Source: Thalassospira sp. MCCC 1A01428 (GTDB taxonomy: Bacteria; Pseudomonadota; Alphaproteobacteria; Rhodospirillales; Thalassospiraceae). From it: 64,000 nucleotides of DNA. How positions within the stretch are numbered: the first letter of the stretch is position 1; each line of letters opens with the position of its first letter. Shown in pieces: positions 18,087 through 27,351 of the stretch. The position numbers were made by a program, and so were the translations under genes. Below the pieces are notes generated by a model. The model was not told the origin of the DNA and searched no databases. It was given only the letters and a program-made list of their open reading frames with translations. The stretch is taken from assembly GCF_002115825.1 (NCBI RefSeq), contig NZ_JFJZ01000006.1, positions 62,001-126,000 of the forward strand, read 5' to 3'.

Positions 18087-18269
18087 ATGGCGAGTTACAA
18101 TGACCTTAAACGTTTTTCAGCGTCCCCAAATGATACAAAAATGGCAGGTCCGCGGTATGAAAAATGGAACCGCGATGACCTTTACCATCTGGCAAAAATG
18201 CGCGGCATTGAAGAACGGGCCCGCATGAGCAACGAAGAACTTATTCAGGCCCTGCGCACGCAAGGTTAA
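18087..18269 (+). CDS. very small Rho_N-like protein, paralogue of the gene at 17597
   Basis: 60 residues. Its C-terminal 37 residues, YEKWNRDDLYHLAKMRGIEE followed by RARMSNEELIQALRTQG, align closely with the end of the 83-residue protein at 17597 (YESWTRDELYRQAQKVGIEG...), so the two are paralogues with different N-termini. GAAAGGAGC lies seven bases before the ATG, a strong site. Its own terminator follows at 18346. The function is unknown; the helix-loop-helix suggests a nucleic-acid contact. Confidence 0.75.
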   Translation: MASYNDLKRFSASPNDTKMAGPRYEKWNRDDLYHLAKMRGIEERARMSNEELIQALRTQG

Positions 18270-18345
18270 ATGCCGACAAATATCTGTCGATGGAAGTGGG
18301 AAGCATGAATGCCCACATATAATGTCGCGGGCTACACGCGTATCG

Positions 18346-18394
18346 GGGCAGGCAATTTCGAAAAAACTTGGTTTTCATTGCCTGCCCGGTTTTC
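18346..18394 (+). terminator. rho-independent terminator
   Basis: An 11-bp perfect stem, GGGCAGGCAAT (18346-18356) with ATTGCCTGCCC (18377-18387), followed by GGTTTTC. It lies ~75 bases after the 60-residue gene. Confidence 0.7.
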
Positions 18395-19073
18395 ACAGTT
18401 TCTTTTGCGATATTTACGGCACTCTTTGGTTCGTTCGTCGCACCTTCACGGGAAAATTAACCAGGTTCCAATGCGAAGTGCTGTATCGCACCGGCTGTTT
18501 CACCCGTTTTATTCGGGTGCCTGCCGGGGGCATATTGCCGGGCGCGTTACGGCAGTGTGCCGTGGCGGATTGCCCTGTGGCATGTCTTTGCCAGAATAAT
18601 GATTGCCGCAGGGGATGGCTGGATCGGACGGGTTTGCTCGCCTGCTTTTTGTGGACGGGGCCTGTTCGTCAAAATTGCTGAGCGCAAGGTATTGTAATCG
18701 GCAAGGTCGTGCTTTGGGGCCGTGGTTGACGGTTGAGTGTTATTTTTTGCCACAACCCGTGATTCTGACTATGCGCCTGTCTGGTATGGACAGGCTGTTT
18801 TTTGGGGAAAATTATTTATTATAATTATTCCAGTGTTTCCGCTAGAAATAGAACCAATATGGTTTGTAACAATAAATTTCAGGTATTGTCCGGGGTATAA
18901 ACCGGAGCGATCAGGGGATTTCAGCCCAGCAAGGTCTATGACAGGCTATGCTAAAGAAGGGCCTAACCATGTTTGACCGCAGCAGCAGAATTGATTATGG
19001 CCTTGATTGCTGTTTGTTGGGGCAGCGAAATTCCCTGTGAAATCAGGGATTGTAAAGGGGCAGGGCGAACCGG
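18395..19073. other. long intergenic region
   Basis: About 680 bases with no convincing coding frame. Bases 18790-18870 are AT-rich and could hold the promoter of the binding-protein gene at 19074. I see no tRNA, repeat or clear riboswitch fold. Confidence 0.5.
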
Positions 19074-20204
19074 GTGAAGGTATTACGAACGATTTGCCGA
19101 TTAGTGATTGGTGCCTGTTTGTCGTTTACAGGCAGCCATGCCGTGCTGGCCGGGCCGGAGCATGCGCCTCGGGTTGCTTTTATCAATCCGGGCTATGGGG
19201 ATCACGGATTTTGGAAAGATGTTAGCGACACCATGCATGTCGCGGCCTCGCAGTTTGGTTTTGAAATTGTCGAATTTGATAGCAACCGGCAATGGCCGTT
19301 GATGGCAGAAAATGCCAATCGTGTTTTTGCAATGAACCCGCCACCCGATTATATCATTGCCTCGAACGAACATCAGCAAGGCGGGCGTATCCTGATCGAG
19401 GCGAATGCACGCCAGATACCAATATTCATGTTGTTAAATGATTTAACCGACGAGCAGAAAAACCGTCTGGGCCGGGCCGGTACAAATTTGCCATTCTGGA
19501 TTGCAACCCTGACGCCGGATAACAAAAAAGCCGGGTTTGATATTGCCCGCTCGCTGGTGCAGGCCGACGAAAAACTTCATCCTGATCAGCCGGATCGTGA
19601 AATCTGCCTGCTATCGCTGGCGGGGGACTGGAATACACCTGCGTCGCTTGACCGTCTGGCCGGGCTTGACGTTGCACTGGCAGAATACCCCAAGCTGGTC
19701 GAAAAACGCCGCCTTGTTGCCAACTGGTCGTATGACGAGGCCTATAAACGTACGGCAGGCTGGTTGCCTGAAGGATGCCTGGATGCGGTGTGGGCTGCAA
19801 ATGACGATATTGCCCGGGGCGCCATTGCCGCGATTGAAAATGCAGGCAAGGTTGCGGGCAAAGATGTTGTCGTCGGGGGCTTGAATTGGTCGGCGGAAGG
19901 CCTGAAATTGGTGAAAGAAGGAAAAATGACCATGACTCACGGTGGCCATTTTCTGGCCGGGGCCTGGATAATGGTTATGGTGAATGACTTTCACAACGGC
20001 GTTGATTTACAGGGGCGAGGCCCAAATTATTCATTTCCGATGCAGGCGATAACACGCGATAACGTCGACCGGTTCGAGAAAAAGTTTGGTAAGAGAAACT
20101 GGGACAAGGTGGATTTTTCACAATTCTCGCTGGCGGGAAAATCCGGTCAGAAAGGCACCTATCATTTTGACCTTGAACATCTTTTTATCGCGACTAAAAA
20201 CTGA
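19074..20204 (+). CDS. periplasmic sugar-type binding protein (signalling partner)
   Basis: 376 residues. It starts with a GTG and has a Sec signal peptide (LRTICRLVIGACLSFTGSHAVLA, cleavage before GPEHAP). The mature part has the Peripla_BP_4/LacI-like fold: RVAFINPGYGDHGFW, then PPDYIIASNEHQQGGRILIEA, then DAVWAANDDIARGAIAAIENAG. No ABC permease or ATPase adjoins it; instead a membrane GGDEF protein follows 27 bases later. That makes a sensory role likely, with the binding protein presenting its ligand to the sensor's periplasmic domain, as LuxP does for LuxQ. The ligand is unknown. Confidence 0.85.
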   Translation: MKVLRTICRLVIGACLSFTGSHAVLAGPEHAPRVAFINPGYGDHGFWKDVSDTMHVAASQFGFEIVEFDSNRQWPLMAENANRVFAMNPPPDYIIASNEHQQGGRILIEANARQIPIFMLLNDLTDEQKNRLGRAGTNLPFWIATLTPDNKKAGFDIARSLVQADEKLHPDQPDREICLLSLAGDWNTPASLDRLAGLDVALAEYPKLVEKRRLVANWSYDEAYKRTAGWLPEGCLDAVWAANDDIARGAIAAIENAGKVAGKDVVVGGLNWSAEGLKLVKEGKMTMTHGGHFLAGAWIMVMVNDFHNGVDLQGRGPNYSFPMQAITRDNVDRFEKKFGKRNWDKVDFSQFSLAGKSGQKGTYHFDLEHLFIATKN

Positions 20205-20231
20205 CTGATCAAAATATAAGGACCAAAACTG

Positions 20232-21680
20232 GTGCAGGCACCAACGGGCACAGTAAAAAAGGGTGAATCTGCCAAACTAAAGCTCGGAAGTTCGCTTTTT
20301 GCGCGCCAGCTGCGGTGGGGCCTTTTGATTGCTTTGCTGTTAGGGCTCCTGATCATGCTGTATCAGGGCATATCGGATTATCGGGCCTTGCAAACAGTTT
20401 ATGATCAGGCCAATGAGCGCGTGATCAATTCTACCCTTGCCGTTGCGGGAACTGCGGCCCGAACTGGCGATGTCGCCCTTGCAACTGCGGTTACGCGCGG
20501 GGCAATGGTGCAACGTTCTGTTGCTGCGATACGGCTGTTAACCGCGGATCACAAGGTTCTTGCGGAACAGCAGCGTGACCTTGATCTTTTGCCGCAAAGC
20601 ATGTGGCTGGATGATTTGTTTGGCGGTGTGGTGACACAGAATGTCACATTATATGCCCCAACGCAGGATATCGCACAGAAGGTTGTCATCGGGGAGTTGC
20701 AACTGACATTTTCCCCACATGTGTATATCGCAGCGCTATATGGACGGATTCAACTGTCATTTTTCGCGGTGTTTGTTTTTGCGCTGGCAATGACGTTGGG
20801 TATGGTTTGTGTCTCCTATTTCATTGTGACCAAGCCGCTTTTGCAACTGATTGACTATATGGTTAATATCAATCCGGTTGATACCAACAAACATTTGCCG
20901 TTGCCGCCGCCGTATCGCCATGACGACGAAATCCAGTTGCTGGGGTCGTCCATGATCGGGTTGTTTGCCCTGATCCGCAACAAGGTTGAAAAACTGGCCA
21001 AGGTGACCGAGGCCTTGCAGGCGTCCAATCAAACCTTGGAAATACGGGTCGAGCAACGGACCCGGGAATTAAATGACGTTGTTGAAAAGCTGGAGCTTTT
21101 GGCAGCAACAGACCCGTTGACCGGCCTTGCCAATCGCCGGGCATTAATGGGGCGCCTGAAAAATGCGATCGCGGTATGGAAACGGCGCGGTACCCGGGTG
21201 GGGCTGATCATTCTTGATCTTGATCATTTTAAAACACTGAACGACACCTATGGCCACCAGACGGGCGATATGGTGCTTAAATCGCTGTCGGCGGTGTTTG
21301 CCAGTGTTCTGCGCGAAACCGACCTTCCGGCCCGGGTCGGCGGCGAGGAATTTGCGGTACTGATCAGCGACGAGGATGAAGACGGCTTAATGATAGTTGC
21401 CGAAAGGCTGCGTAAATCCATATCGGAAGACGTTATTACTGTTAACGACCAAACCATAAACTACACTGCCAGCCTTGGCATAGCCTGCCTGCCGTCGAAA
21501 AACGAAACCAGCGACAGCGACAGTATGGAAGGTTTGTTACGCCAGGCCCGCGAAGTGGAAAACATCATTGATATGCTGTATTCCGTCGCGGATCAGGCCC
21601 TTTACACTGCAAAAAAGGCAGGACGTAACCGGTTTGAAATGGGCGAATTACCGCAAAATTTTTTAGCGGCAGGCGAATAA
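20232..21680 (+). CDS. membrane diguanylate cyclase with periplasmic sensor and HAMP-like linker
   Basis: 482 residues, GTG start. A first membrane helix (GLLIALLLGLLIMLYQGI, ~37-54), a ~110-residue periplasmic region, a second helix (FFAVFVFALAMTLGMVCVSYF), a HAMP-like segment and coiled coil, then a GGDEF domain (ATDPLTGLANRRALMGRL, active loop ARVGGEEFAVLI near residue 370). GG(E)EF is an active variant, so it should make cyclic di-GMP. No RxxD inhibitory site is obvious at the usual position. It is cotranscribed with the periplasmic binding protein upstream and is probably its receptor. Confidence 0.9.
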   Translation: MQAPTGTVKKGESAKLKLGSSLFARQLRWGLLIALLLGLLIMLYQGISDYRALQTVYDQANERVINSTLAVAGTAARTGDVALATAVTRGAMVQRSVAAIRLLTADHKVLAEQQRDLDLLPQSMWLDDLFGGVVTQNVTLYAPTQDIAQKVVIGELQLTFSPHVYIAALYGRIQLSFFAVFVFALAMTLGMVCVSYFIVTKPLLQLIDYMVNINPVDTNKHLPLPPPYRHDDEIQLLGSSMIGLFALIRNKVEKLAKVTEALQASNQTLEIRVEQRTRELNDVVEKLELLAATDPLTGLANRRALMGRLKNAIAVWKRRGTRVGLIILDLDHFKTLNDTYGHQTGDMVLKSLSAVFASVLRETDLPARVGGEEFAVLISDEDEDGLMIVAERLRKSISEDVITVNDQTINYTASLGIACLPSKNETSDSDSMEGLLRQAREVENIIDMLYSVADQALYTAKKAGRNRFEMGELPQNFLAAGE

Positions 21681-21846
21681 TATCGCCCGTCACGGTGTCA
21701 ACGGCCCGGACATTGTTTCAGGAATCAATGAGATTTAAGATCCGGTGACATTGCGGTACGTTTCCAACAATTCCTGTTTGCACTCTGACCGTGCAGGGTC
21801 CAAAAGCACACATGCTTTTGCTATGAACCGGACCAATGAGGTGGTA

Positions 21847-23241
21847 ATGGGCGCACAGGACCCGATGCGGAATATTTTGCTGAACGTTGACAGCTACAAG
21901 GCCAGCCACGCCTTTCAGTACCCGCCCGAAACCCGGTATGTTTACAGTTATATCGAAAGCCGGGGTGGCAAGTGGGACCGGACAGTGTTTTTCGGTTTGC
22001 AGATGTTTTTAAAGGAATATCTGTGCACACCCATTACCCGTGAGATGATTGACGAGGCCGAAAGTTTCTGGCGTGCGCATGGGGAACCGTTTTATCGCGC
22101 CGGATGGGACCATATTTTGCAAGAATATGACGGTTACCTGCCGGTCGAGATCAAAGCCGCCCCCGAAGGTGAAATTATACCGACCGGAAATGTGCTGCTT
22201 ACCATCGTTAATACCGATCCCGAATGTTACTGGCTGACATCGGCACTGGAAACGGCCCTGTTGCGTGCTGTCTGGTATCCCACAACAGTGGCGACCAATT
22301 CCTGGCACTGCAAACAAATCATTTTGCAATATCTGGATTTAACATCGGATGATCGCGAACAGGTTGCGTTTAAATTGCACGATTTTGGCGCGCGCGGTGT
22401 TTCAAGCCTGGAAAGTGCGGCGATTGGCGGTGTTGCCCATCTGGTTAATTTCAGCGGTACAGATACGGTCAGTGGTGTTTTAGCCGCACGCACATATTAC
22501 AACGAAGACATGGCCGGTTTTTCTATCCCTGCCGCAGAACATTCAACCATGACAGCCTGGGGCCGGGATGGCGAGGCAGCAGCCTATCGCAACATGATCC
22601 ATCAGTTTGGCGGCGAGGGAAAGCTGGTTGCGGTTGTTTCTGACAGCTACGATCTTTTTAATGCTGTTGATAAAATCTGGGGCGAGGAACTGCGCCAGGA
22701 AGTTATCGATAGCGGAGCAACCATTGTCGTGCGACCAGATTCGGGTGACCCCGCTGTGGTGCCGGTGCAATGCGTGGAGCATTTGGGTGAAAAATTTGGC
22801 TATAGCCTGAATGGCAAGGGTTACAAGGTTCTTGCCCCGTGTGTCCGGGTTATTCAGGGTGATGGCATTACGATTGATACCATCGGGCTTATTTTGCGCA
22901 ATCTGGCCGACAATGGCTGGGCGGCGGATAACATCGCTTTTGGCATGGGCGGTGGCCTGCTTCAGCAGCTTAACCGCGATACCCTGAAATTTGCCATGAA
23001 ATGTTCCGCCGCGCAAATCGGCGGGCAGTGGGTTGATGTTTATAAAGACCCGATCACCGATCATGCAAAACACAGCAAACGTGGCCGTTTGGCGCTGGTG
23101 CGTGAAAATGGGAAATATGTAACCGTTGCTGCGGATGACGCAGGGGATCGGGATGTGCTGATACCTGTTTATCGCAATGGAAAGCTACTCTGCGACTGGA
23201 CTTTCGCCGAAATCCGCGAACGGGCAGCCTCGTCTGCATAA
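21847..23241 (+). CDS. nadV: nicotinamide/nicotinate phosphoribosyltransferase (NAMPT/NadV type)
   Basis: About 464 residues. It resembles NAMPT throughout: NILLNVDSYKASHAFQYPPET at the start, then KLHDFGARGVSSLESAAIGG, SIPAAEHSTMTAWGRDGE (catalytic His region), VVRPDSGDPAVVPV and FGMGGGLLQQLNRDTLKFAMK. NAMPT joins nicotinamide with PRPP to give NMN for NAD salvage in one step. Three in-frame starts upstream are possible (GTG 21745, ATG 21823, ATG 21865); the ATG at 21847, after GAGGTGG, gives the usual family length. It is followed by a convergent tRNA-Lys gene. Confidence 0.88.
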   Translation: MGAQDPMRNILLNVDSYKASHAFQYPPETRYVYSYIESRGGKWDRTVFFGLQMFLKEYLCTPITREMIDEAESFWRAHGEPFYRAGWDHILQEYDGYLPVEIKAAPEGEIIPTGNVLLTIVNTDPECYWLTSALETALLRAVWYPTTVATNSWHCKQIILQYLDLTSDDREQVAFKLHDFGARGVSSLESAAIGGVAHLVNFSGTDTVSGVLAARTYYNEDMAGFSIPAAEHSTMTAWGRDGEAAAYRNMIHQFGGEGKLVAVVSDSYDLFNAVDKIWGEELRQEVIDSGATIVVRPDSGDPAVVPVQCVEHLGEKFGYSLNGKGYKVLAPCVRVIQGDGITIDTIGLILRNLADNGWAADNIAFGMGGGLLQQLNRDTLKFAMKCSAAQIGGQWVDVYKDPITDHAKHSKRGRLALVRENGKYVTVAADDAGDRDVLIPVYRNGKLLCDWTFAEIRERAASSA

Positions 23242-23261
23242 AAAGGCGTAATTTATACCGC

Positions 23262-23308
23262 AAAAAAACAAAACCCCTGAAAACCATGAAGGTTTTCGGG
23301 GGTTTGAT
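23262..23308 (-). terminator. terminator after tRNA-Lys, usable from both sides
   Basis: Stem of ~15 bp with one mismatch: AAACCCCtGAAAACC pairs with GGTTTTCgGGGGTTT around an ATGAA loop. On the minus strand it runs into GTTTTGTTTTTTTG, a strong T-run, so it mainly ends the tRNA-Lys transcript and may also stop nadV. Confidence 0.8.
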
Positions 23309-23384
<76 letters not shown>

Positions 23385-23503
23385 ATCGTAAGATGGGTCA
23401 CTTGACGGTGCAGGGCATCTATCAAGTGCGGAGCGGGTTATAGCGTTCCTGGCGCGGCCTTGTCCAGATGAATTTGGCGCGAAGGTGATTTTTTACGTTT
23501 TTG

Positions 23504-24664
23504 TTAATGTCGCCCGTCGTCATTGCCCTGCCGGGATATGCGAACATCGCGGTGGATGCTGATGCTCATGAGCAGGCCAAAGCTGACAAGAATGGTCATC
23601 ATTACGGTGCCACCATAGGACACCAGTGGTAACGGTACCCCCACCACAGGGATAAGGCCCATCACCATCGCAATATTAATGAAGACATACAGAAAGAACG
23701 TGGTCGTCACCCCAATGGCAACCAGACGCCCGAATTGGTTGGCACAGCGCAGGGCAATGACATATCCATAGACAATGACCAGCGTATAAAGCAGCAACAG
23801 GGCAATGCCACCAACCAGACCAAATTCTTCGCCGAGCATGGTGAAAATGAAGTCGGTTTGTTTTTCGGGCAAAAAGTTAAGGTGGCTTTGCGACCCCAAC
23901 ATAAAGCCCTTGCCGAAAAGACCGCCAGAGCCAAGGGCGATTTTAGACTGGGTAATATGATAACCGGCCCCTAGCGGGTCGTTTTCGGGGTTCAGGAAGG
24001 TTAGAACGCGGTTCTTCTGGTAATCACGCAGGAATTGCCAGCCAATCGGTATGGCCGCCAAAGCGCCGCCCAGCACCAGTGCAAATTTCCACATGCGGAC
24101 ACCGGCCAGCCAGAATATAACCCCGCCGCCTGCCACCAGCAGCAATGCGGTGCCAAGGTCGGGCTGGCGTAAAACCAGGGCCGCCGGGGCTAAAACCATT
24201 AACAGGGGCGGAATCAGCAGGGGGATACGCCCGGTTTCCTCTATTGTCAGGCCGTGAAAATACCGCGCCAGCGATAGCACCAGCGAGATTTTCATCAATT
24301 CAGAGGGCTGGAGCTGGAAAAAGCCCAGATTGATCCAGCGTTGTGCGCCCATGCCGATATCGCCCTTGATCTCCACACCAACCAGCAGGATGAGCGAGAT
24401 TACATAGGCAGCATAGGACATGCGTAACCAGATGCGAATATCGGTCAGGGCAATCAGGATCATTAATGTCAGCCCGGCGGCAAAGCGCATCATTTGGCGT
24501 TCGGCCCAGGGTTGCAACGACCCGTTCGCGGCCGAATACAACATGGCAAAGCCGATACCCGACAGAATGCACAGCAAAAGCACCAGCGTCCAGTTCATCA
24601 ATAACAGACGGCGCCCCAATGGCACATAGTCGGGATCCTGGCCGATGCGATAGCGGGATGCCAT
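23504..24664 (-). CDS. rodA: RodA, SEDS peptidoglycan glycosyltransferase
   Basis: 386 residues with about ten membrane helices. The SEDS signatures are clear: GAQRWINLGFFQLQPSELMK, RQPDLGTALLLVAGG, GLGSGG-like ALGSGGLFGKGF, LPEKQTDFIFTMLGEEFGLVGG and PLVSYGGTVMM. RodA polymerises glycan strands for side-wall elongation together with PBP2. Its ATG follows the mrdA stop codon directly and its AGGAAAG site lies inside the end of mrdA, so the two are translationally coupled. It is the last gene of the mre-mrd cluster. Confidence 0.96.
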   Translation of the reverse strand: MASRYRIGQDPDYVPLGRRLLLMNWTLVLLLCILSGIGFAMLYSAANGSLQPWAERQMMRFAAGLTLMILIALTDIRIWLRMSYAAYVISLILLVGVEIKGDIGMGAQRWINLGFFQLQPSELMKISLVLSLARYFHGLTIEETGRIPLLIPPLLMVLAPAALVLRQPDLGTALLLVAGGGVIFWLAGVRMWKFALVLGGALAAIPIGWQFLRDYQKNRVLTFLNPENDPLGAGYHITQSKIALGSGGLFGKGFMLGSQSHLNFLPEKQTDFIFTMLGEEFGLVGGIALLLLYTLVIVYGYVIALRCANQFGRLVAIGVTTTFFLYVFINIAMVMGLIPVVGVPLPLVSYGGTVMMTILVSFGLLMSISIHRDVRISRQGNDDGRH

Positions 24665-26572
24665 TTAGCTTTCCTGTTTTTTTGTCGTTGTCCGCAGGAT
24701 TTGCGATGCTGACTGGATATTGACGGCGGAAACACCCGGGCGACTGGATTTAAGTTCCTGGGCCTTGGTAAGCAGGTCGCGGGCAATCGGGGCGGCAACG
24801 CCTGAGCCCGACCCGCCATGTTCAACAACGACGGCACAGGCATAGCGCGGGTTTTCAACCGGGGCAAAAGCAATAAACAGGGCATGGTCGCGGTATTTCC
24901 ATGGCAAATCATCATTGCCGATAATGCCTGTCTGGCGTTCGTGCATGGAAATACGGCGAACCTGGCTGGTGCCGGTTTTGCCGGCCATTTCCAGCCCTTT
25001 TATTTTGATGCGCGACCGGTACGCCGTTCCCCGAAGCTCGTTGGTGACGCCGTTCATACCATCGTGAATATGTGCCAGATGGGCGCGTGAAACCCCAAGA
25101 TCCGGGAATTCGGCATCGTTACGTGCGGCAATCTCGTCGGGGGCAACATGATCGCGCGTTAAATGCGGGGTAACGGCCTTGCCCGAGGCAAGCCGTGCCG
25201 TCATGGTTGCCAGTTGCAACGGGGTTGTCAGAACATAGCCCTGGCCGATTGAACAAATAAGGGTTTCACCGCCCTGCCAGCGTTTGCCAAGCTGGGTTTC
25301 TTTCCATTCCTTTGTCGGAATCAGGCCGCTGCGTTCAGATGGCAGGTCGACACCGGTTGGATCCCCCAGGCCAAGACGCTTTGCCATGGCGGCAATTTTG
25401 TCGATGCCCAGTTTTTGCGACAGTTCGTAATAATAAACGTCGCAGGAATGTTTCATCGAGTCATGCATGTTGACCCAGCCATGCCCGCCCCGTTTCCAGC
25501 AGTGAAACCGGGCATTGCCCAAATCCAGATGGCCGGGGCAGAAAAACCGCTGTTCGGGTGTAATCACCCCGGCTTCAAGGGCCGCCAGTGCCACACAGGT
25601 TTTGAAGGTGGAACCGGGCGAATAGGTGCCGTTGATCGCCTTGTTCGACAGGGGCGAATATTCGTTGTTAATCAGGCTATCCCACAATTTATGCGAAATA
25701 CCATTGGTGAAGCTGTTGGGGTCGTAAGTGGGGTGGGATGTCATGGCAAGAACATCGCCATTGTAAACATCCATCACCACTGCTGCCGCACTTTCATGTT
25801 CGGCAAGGCGCTGGTTGGCAAAGCGTTGTAGTTCAATATCAAGGGTTAAAACAACGGTTTCACCACTTTGGCCTTCTTCGCGGTCCAGCTCGCGGATGAC
25901 ACGGCCCAGGGCATTGACTTCTACCTGGCTGGTGCCTGCACGGCCGCGCAAAGACATATCGTAGGTTTTTTCTATGCCGCTTTTGCCAATGCGAAATCCT
26001 GGCAGTTCCAAAAGCGGGTCGCCGGTAAGCTCTTTTTCCGCAACGGCGGCAACATAGCCCAGTGTATGGGCCAGGTGCGGCCCTTCAGGGTAATCACGCG
26101 ACCGGCCTGCATCAATGATGATGCCGGGCAAATCGGGGGCATTGACACCCACCCGTGCCACTTCGTCCCATGTCAGGTTATCGCGCACGGTAACGGGCAC
26201 AAAAGATCTGCGGCGCTGTACATCGCCTTCAACCCGATCGATTGTTTCAGGGTCAATTTCGATGATTTGTGACAGAACCGTCAGGGTTTTGCGGACATCA
26301 GGGCTTTGTTCGCGCACAATCAGGATATGGTAATTTTGCCGGTTAATGGCCAGCGGTGCGCCGAAGCGGTCGGTAATGATGCCGCGCGGTGGTGGCAATA
26401 ACCGGTGTGATATCCGGTTATCATCAGCCAGCGTGGAATATCGGTTACTTTCCATGACCTGAAGATAATACATGCGTGCTGCAAGACCGGTCAGCAACAC
26501 ACCCTGACCCGCGCCGAGCATAATGGCGCGGCGGGTAAACATGCGATATCTGTCTGAATCTCGGTGCCACAT
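24665..26572 (-). CDS. mrdA: penicillin-binding protein 2, elongation transpeptidase
   Basis: About 635 residues. A cytoplasmic start, one membrane anchor (IMLGAGQGVLLTGLAARMYYLQV), a dimerisation domain beginning LPPPRGIITDRFGAPLAIN, and a transpeptidase domain with SPGSTFK (catalytic Ser near 320), SCD in KHSCDVYYYELSQKLG, and KTG in MAGKTGTSQV. It cross-links peptidoglycan during elongation as RodA's partner. A frame extension up to 26683 exists but adds atypical residues; the ATG at 26572 gives the usual length. It lies 263 bases downstream of mreD. Confidence 0.95.
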   Translation of the reverse strand: MWHRDSDRYRMFTRRAIMLGAGQGVLLTGLAARMYYLQVMESNRYSTLADDNRISHRLLPPPRGIITDRFGAPLAINRQNYHILIVREQSPDVRKTLTVLSQIIEIDPETIDRVEGDVQRRRSFVPVTVRDNLTWDEVARVGVNAPDLPGIIIDAGRSRDYPEGPHLAHTLGYVAAVAEKELTGDPLLELPGFRIGKSGIEKTYDMSLRGRAGTSQVEVNALGRVIRELDREEGQSGETVVLTLDIELQRFANQRLAEHESAAAVVMDVYNGDVLAMTSHPTYDPNSFTNGISHKLWDSLINNEYSPLSNKAINGTYSPGSTFKTCVALAALEAGVITPEQRFFCPGHLDLGNARFHCWKRGGHGWVNMHDSMKHSCDVYYYELSQKLGIDKIAAMAKRLGLGDPTGVDLPSERSGLIPTKEWKETQLGKRWQGGETLICSIGQGYVLTTPLQLATMTARLASGKAVTPHLTRDHVAPDEIAARNDAEFPDLGVSRAHLAHIHDGMNGVTNELRGTAYRSRIKIKGLEMAGKTGTSQVRRISMHERQTGIIGNDDLPWKYRDHALFIAFAPVENPRYACAVVVEHGGSGSGVAAPIARDLLTKAQELKSSRPGVSAVNIQSASQILRTTTKKQES

Positions 26573-26835
26573 CGATGGGTCAATGTCCGTGTTCGGCTGC
26601 GATATGTAAAAGACATGCCGCGTGGAAAGAAAAGTCGGTATTTTATCGGGACCGGCACGGCTTGCAAACTGTTCTGCCAGCATCGGTACGGCTTTTACCG
26701 CACGGAATATGCCATCATCGGTGTGACATCAAGCTGGCTGATACAATTGGGCCATGTCGGGCAACATTGTCTGGTTTTATGGTTCAGATGGTGCGGTTCA
26801 GATCGTGCAGTTTGTATTTAATCACCGGGTCGCGA

Positions 26836-27351
26836 TCAAAGATTCCGAAGCAGGCCGTTCTGGATGCGGACCAAAATCCATGCGACCAGTGGAAACATGC
26901 CTGCTGTTATAAGATAACTAATCACCAAAGGCTGGAATGGCAACAGCGCACCTGTCAAAGCGGAGCTAAATAACCACTGCAGCAGAAAAGCCGGTAGCGA
27001 CACAATGGTAAATCCCCACCACATAACGGTGAAGGCCTTGTTATGAAAAAAGCGCCCCTGATTGGCACTGACCGATTGCACCAACAAAAAGACCAGCGAA
27101 CTAACGCCCAAAGGCAGCCCGGTAAGCAAATCCTGTATAAGGCCCAGCATAAATGCCGCCAGCCCGGTTAGCAGGTCCGGACGGTTTACCGACCAGTAAA
27201 ACACTGCCATCAGCGTCAGGGCAGGGGTAACATCGGCCAGTTTCGGGATGCTGTAGGGCAAAAGCCCTATTAACAGCAAAACAAAAACACTAAATGCCGG
27301 AACCGTTGATCGTGCAATGACGTCAAGGCGTTGCCATACGCCAGGTTTCAC
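26836..27351 (-). CDS. mreD: MreD, rod-shape membrane protein
   Basis: 171 residues with five or six hydrophobic helices (AFSVFVLLLIGLLPYSIP, LTLMAVFYWSV, LAAFMLGLIQDLLTGLPLG, the last with the conserved MreD G-x-x-x-D-x-x-x-G-x-P-L-G pattern). It belongs to the MreBCD elongasome scaffold in the inner membrane. It starts with GTG and overlaps the mreC stop by four bases (GTGA), so translation is coupled. Confidence 0.92.
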   Translation of the reverse strand: MKPGVWQRLDVIARSTVPAFSVFVLLLIGLLPYSIPKLADVTPALTLMAVFYWSVNRPDLLTGLAAFMLGLIQDLLTGLPLGVSSLVFLLVQSVSANQGRFFHNKAFTVMWWGFTIVSLPAFLLQWLFSSALTGALLPFQPLVISYLITAGMFPLVAWILVRIQNGLLRNL

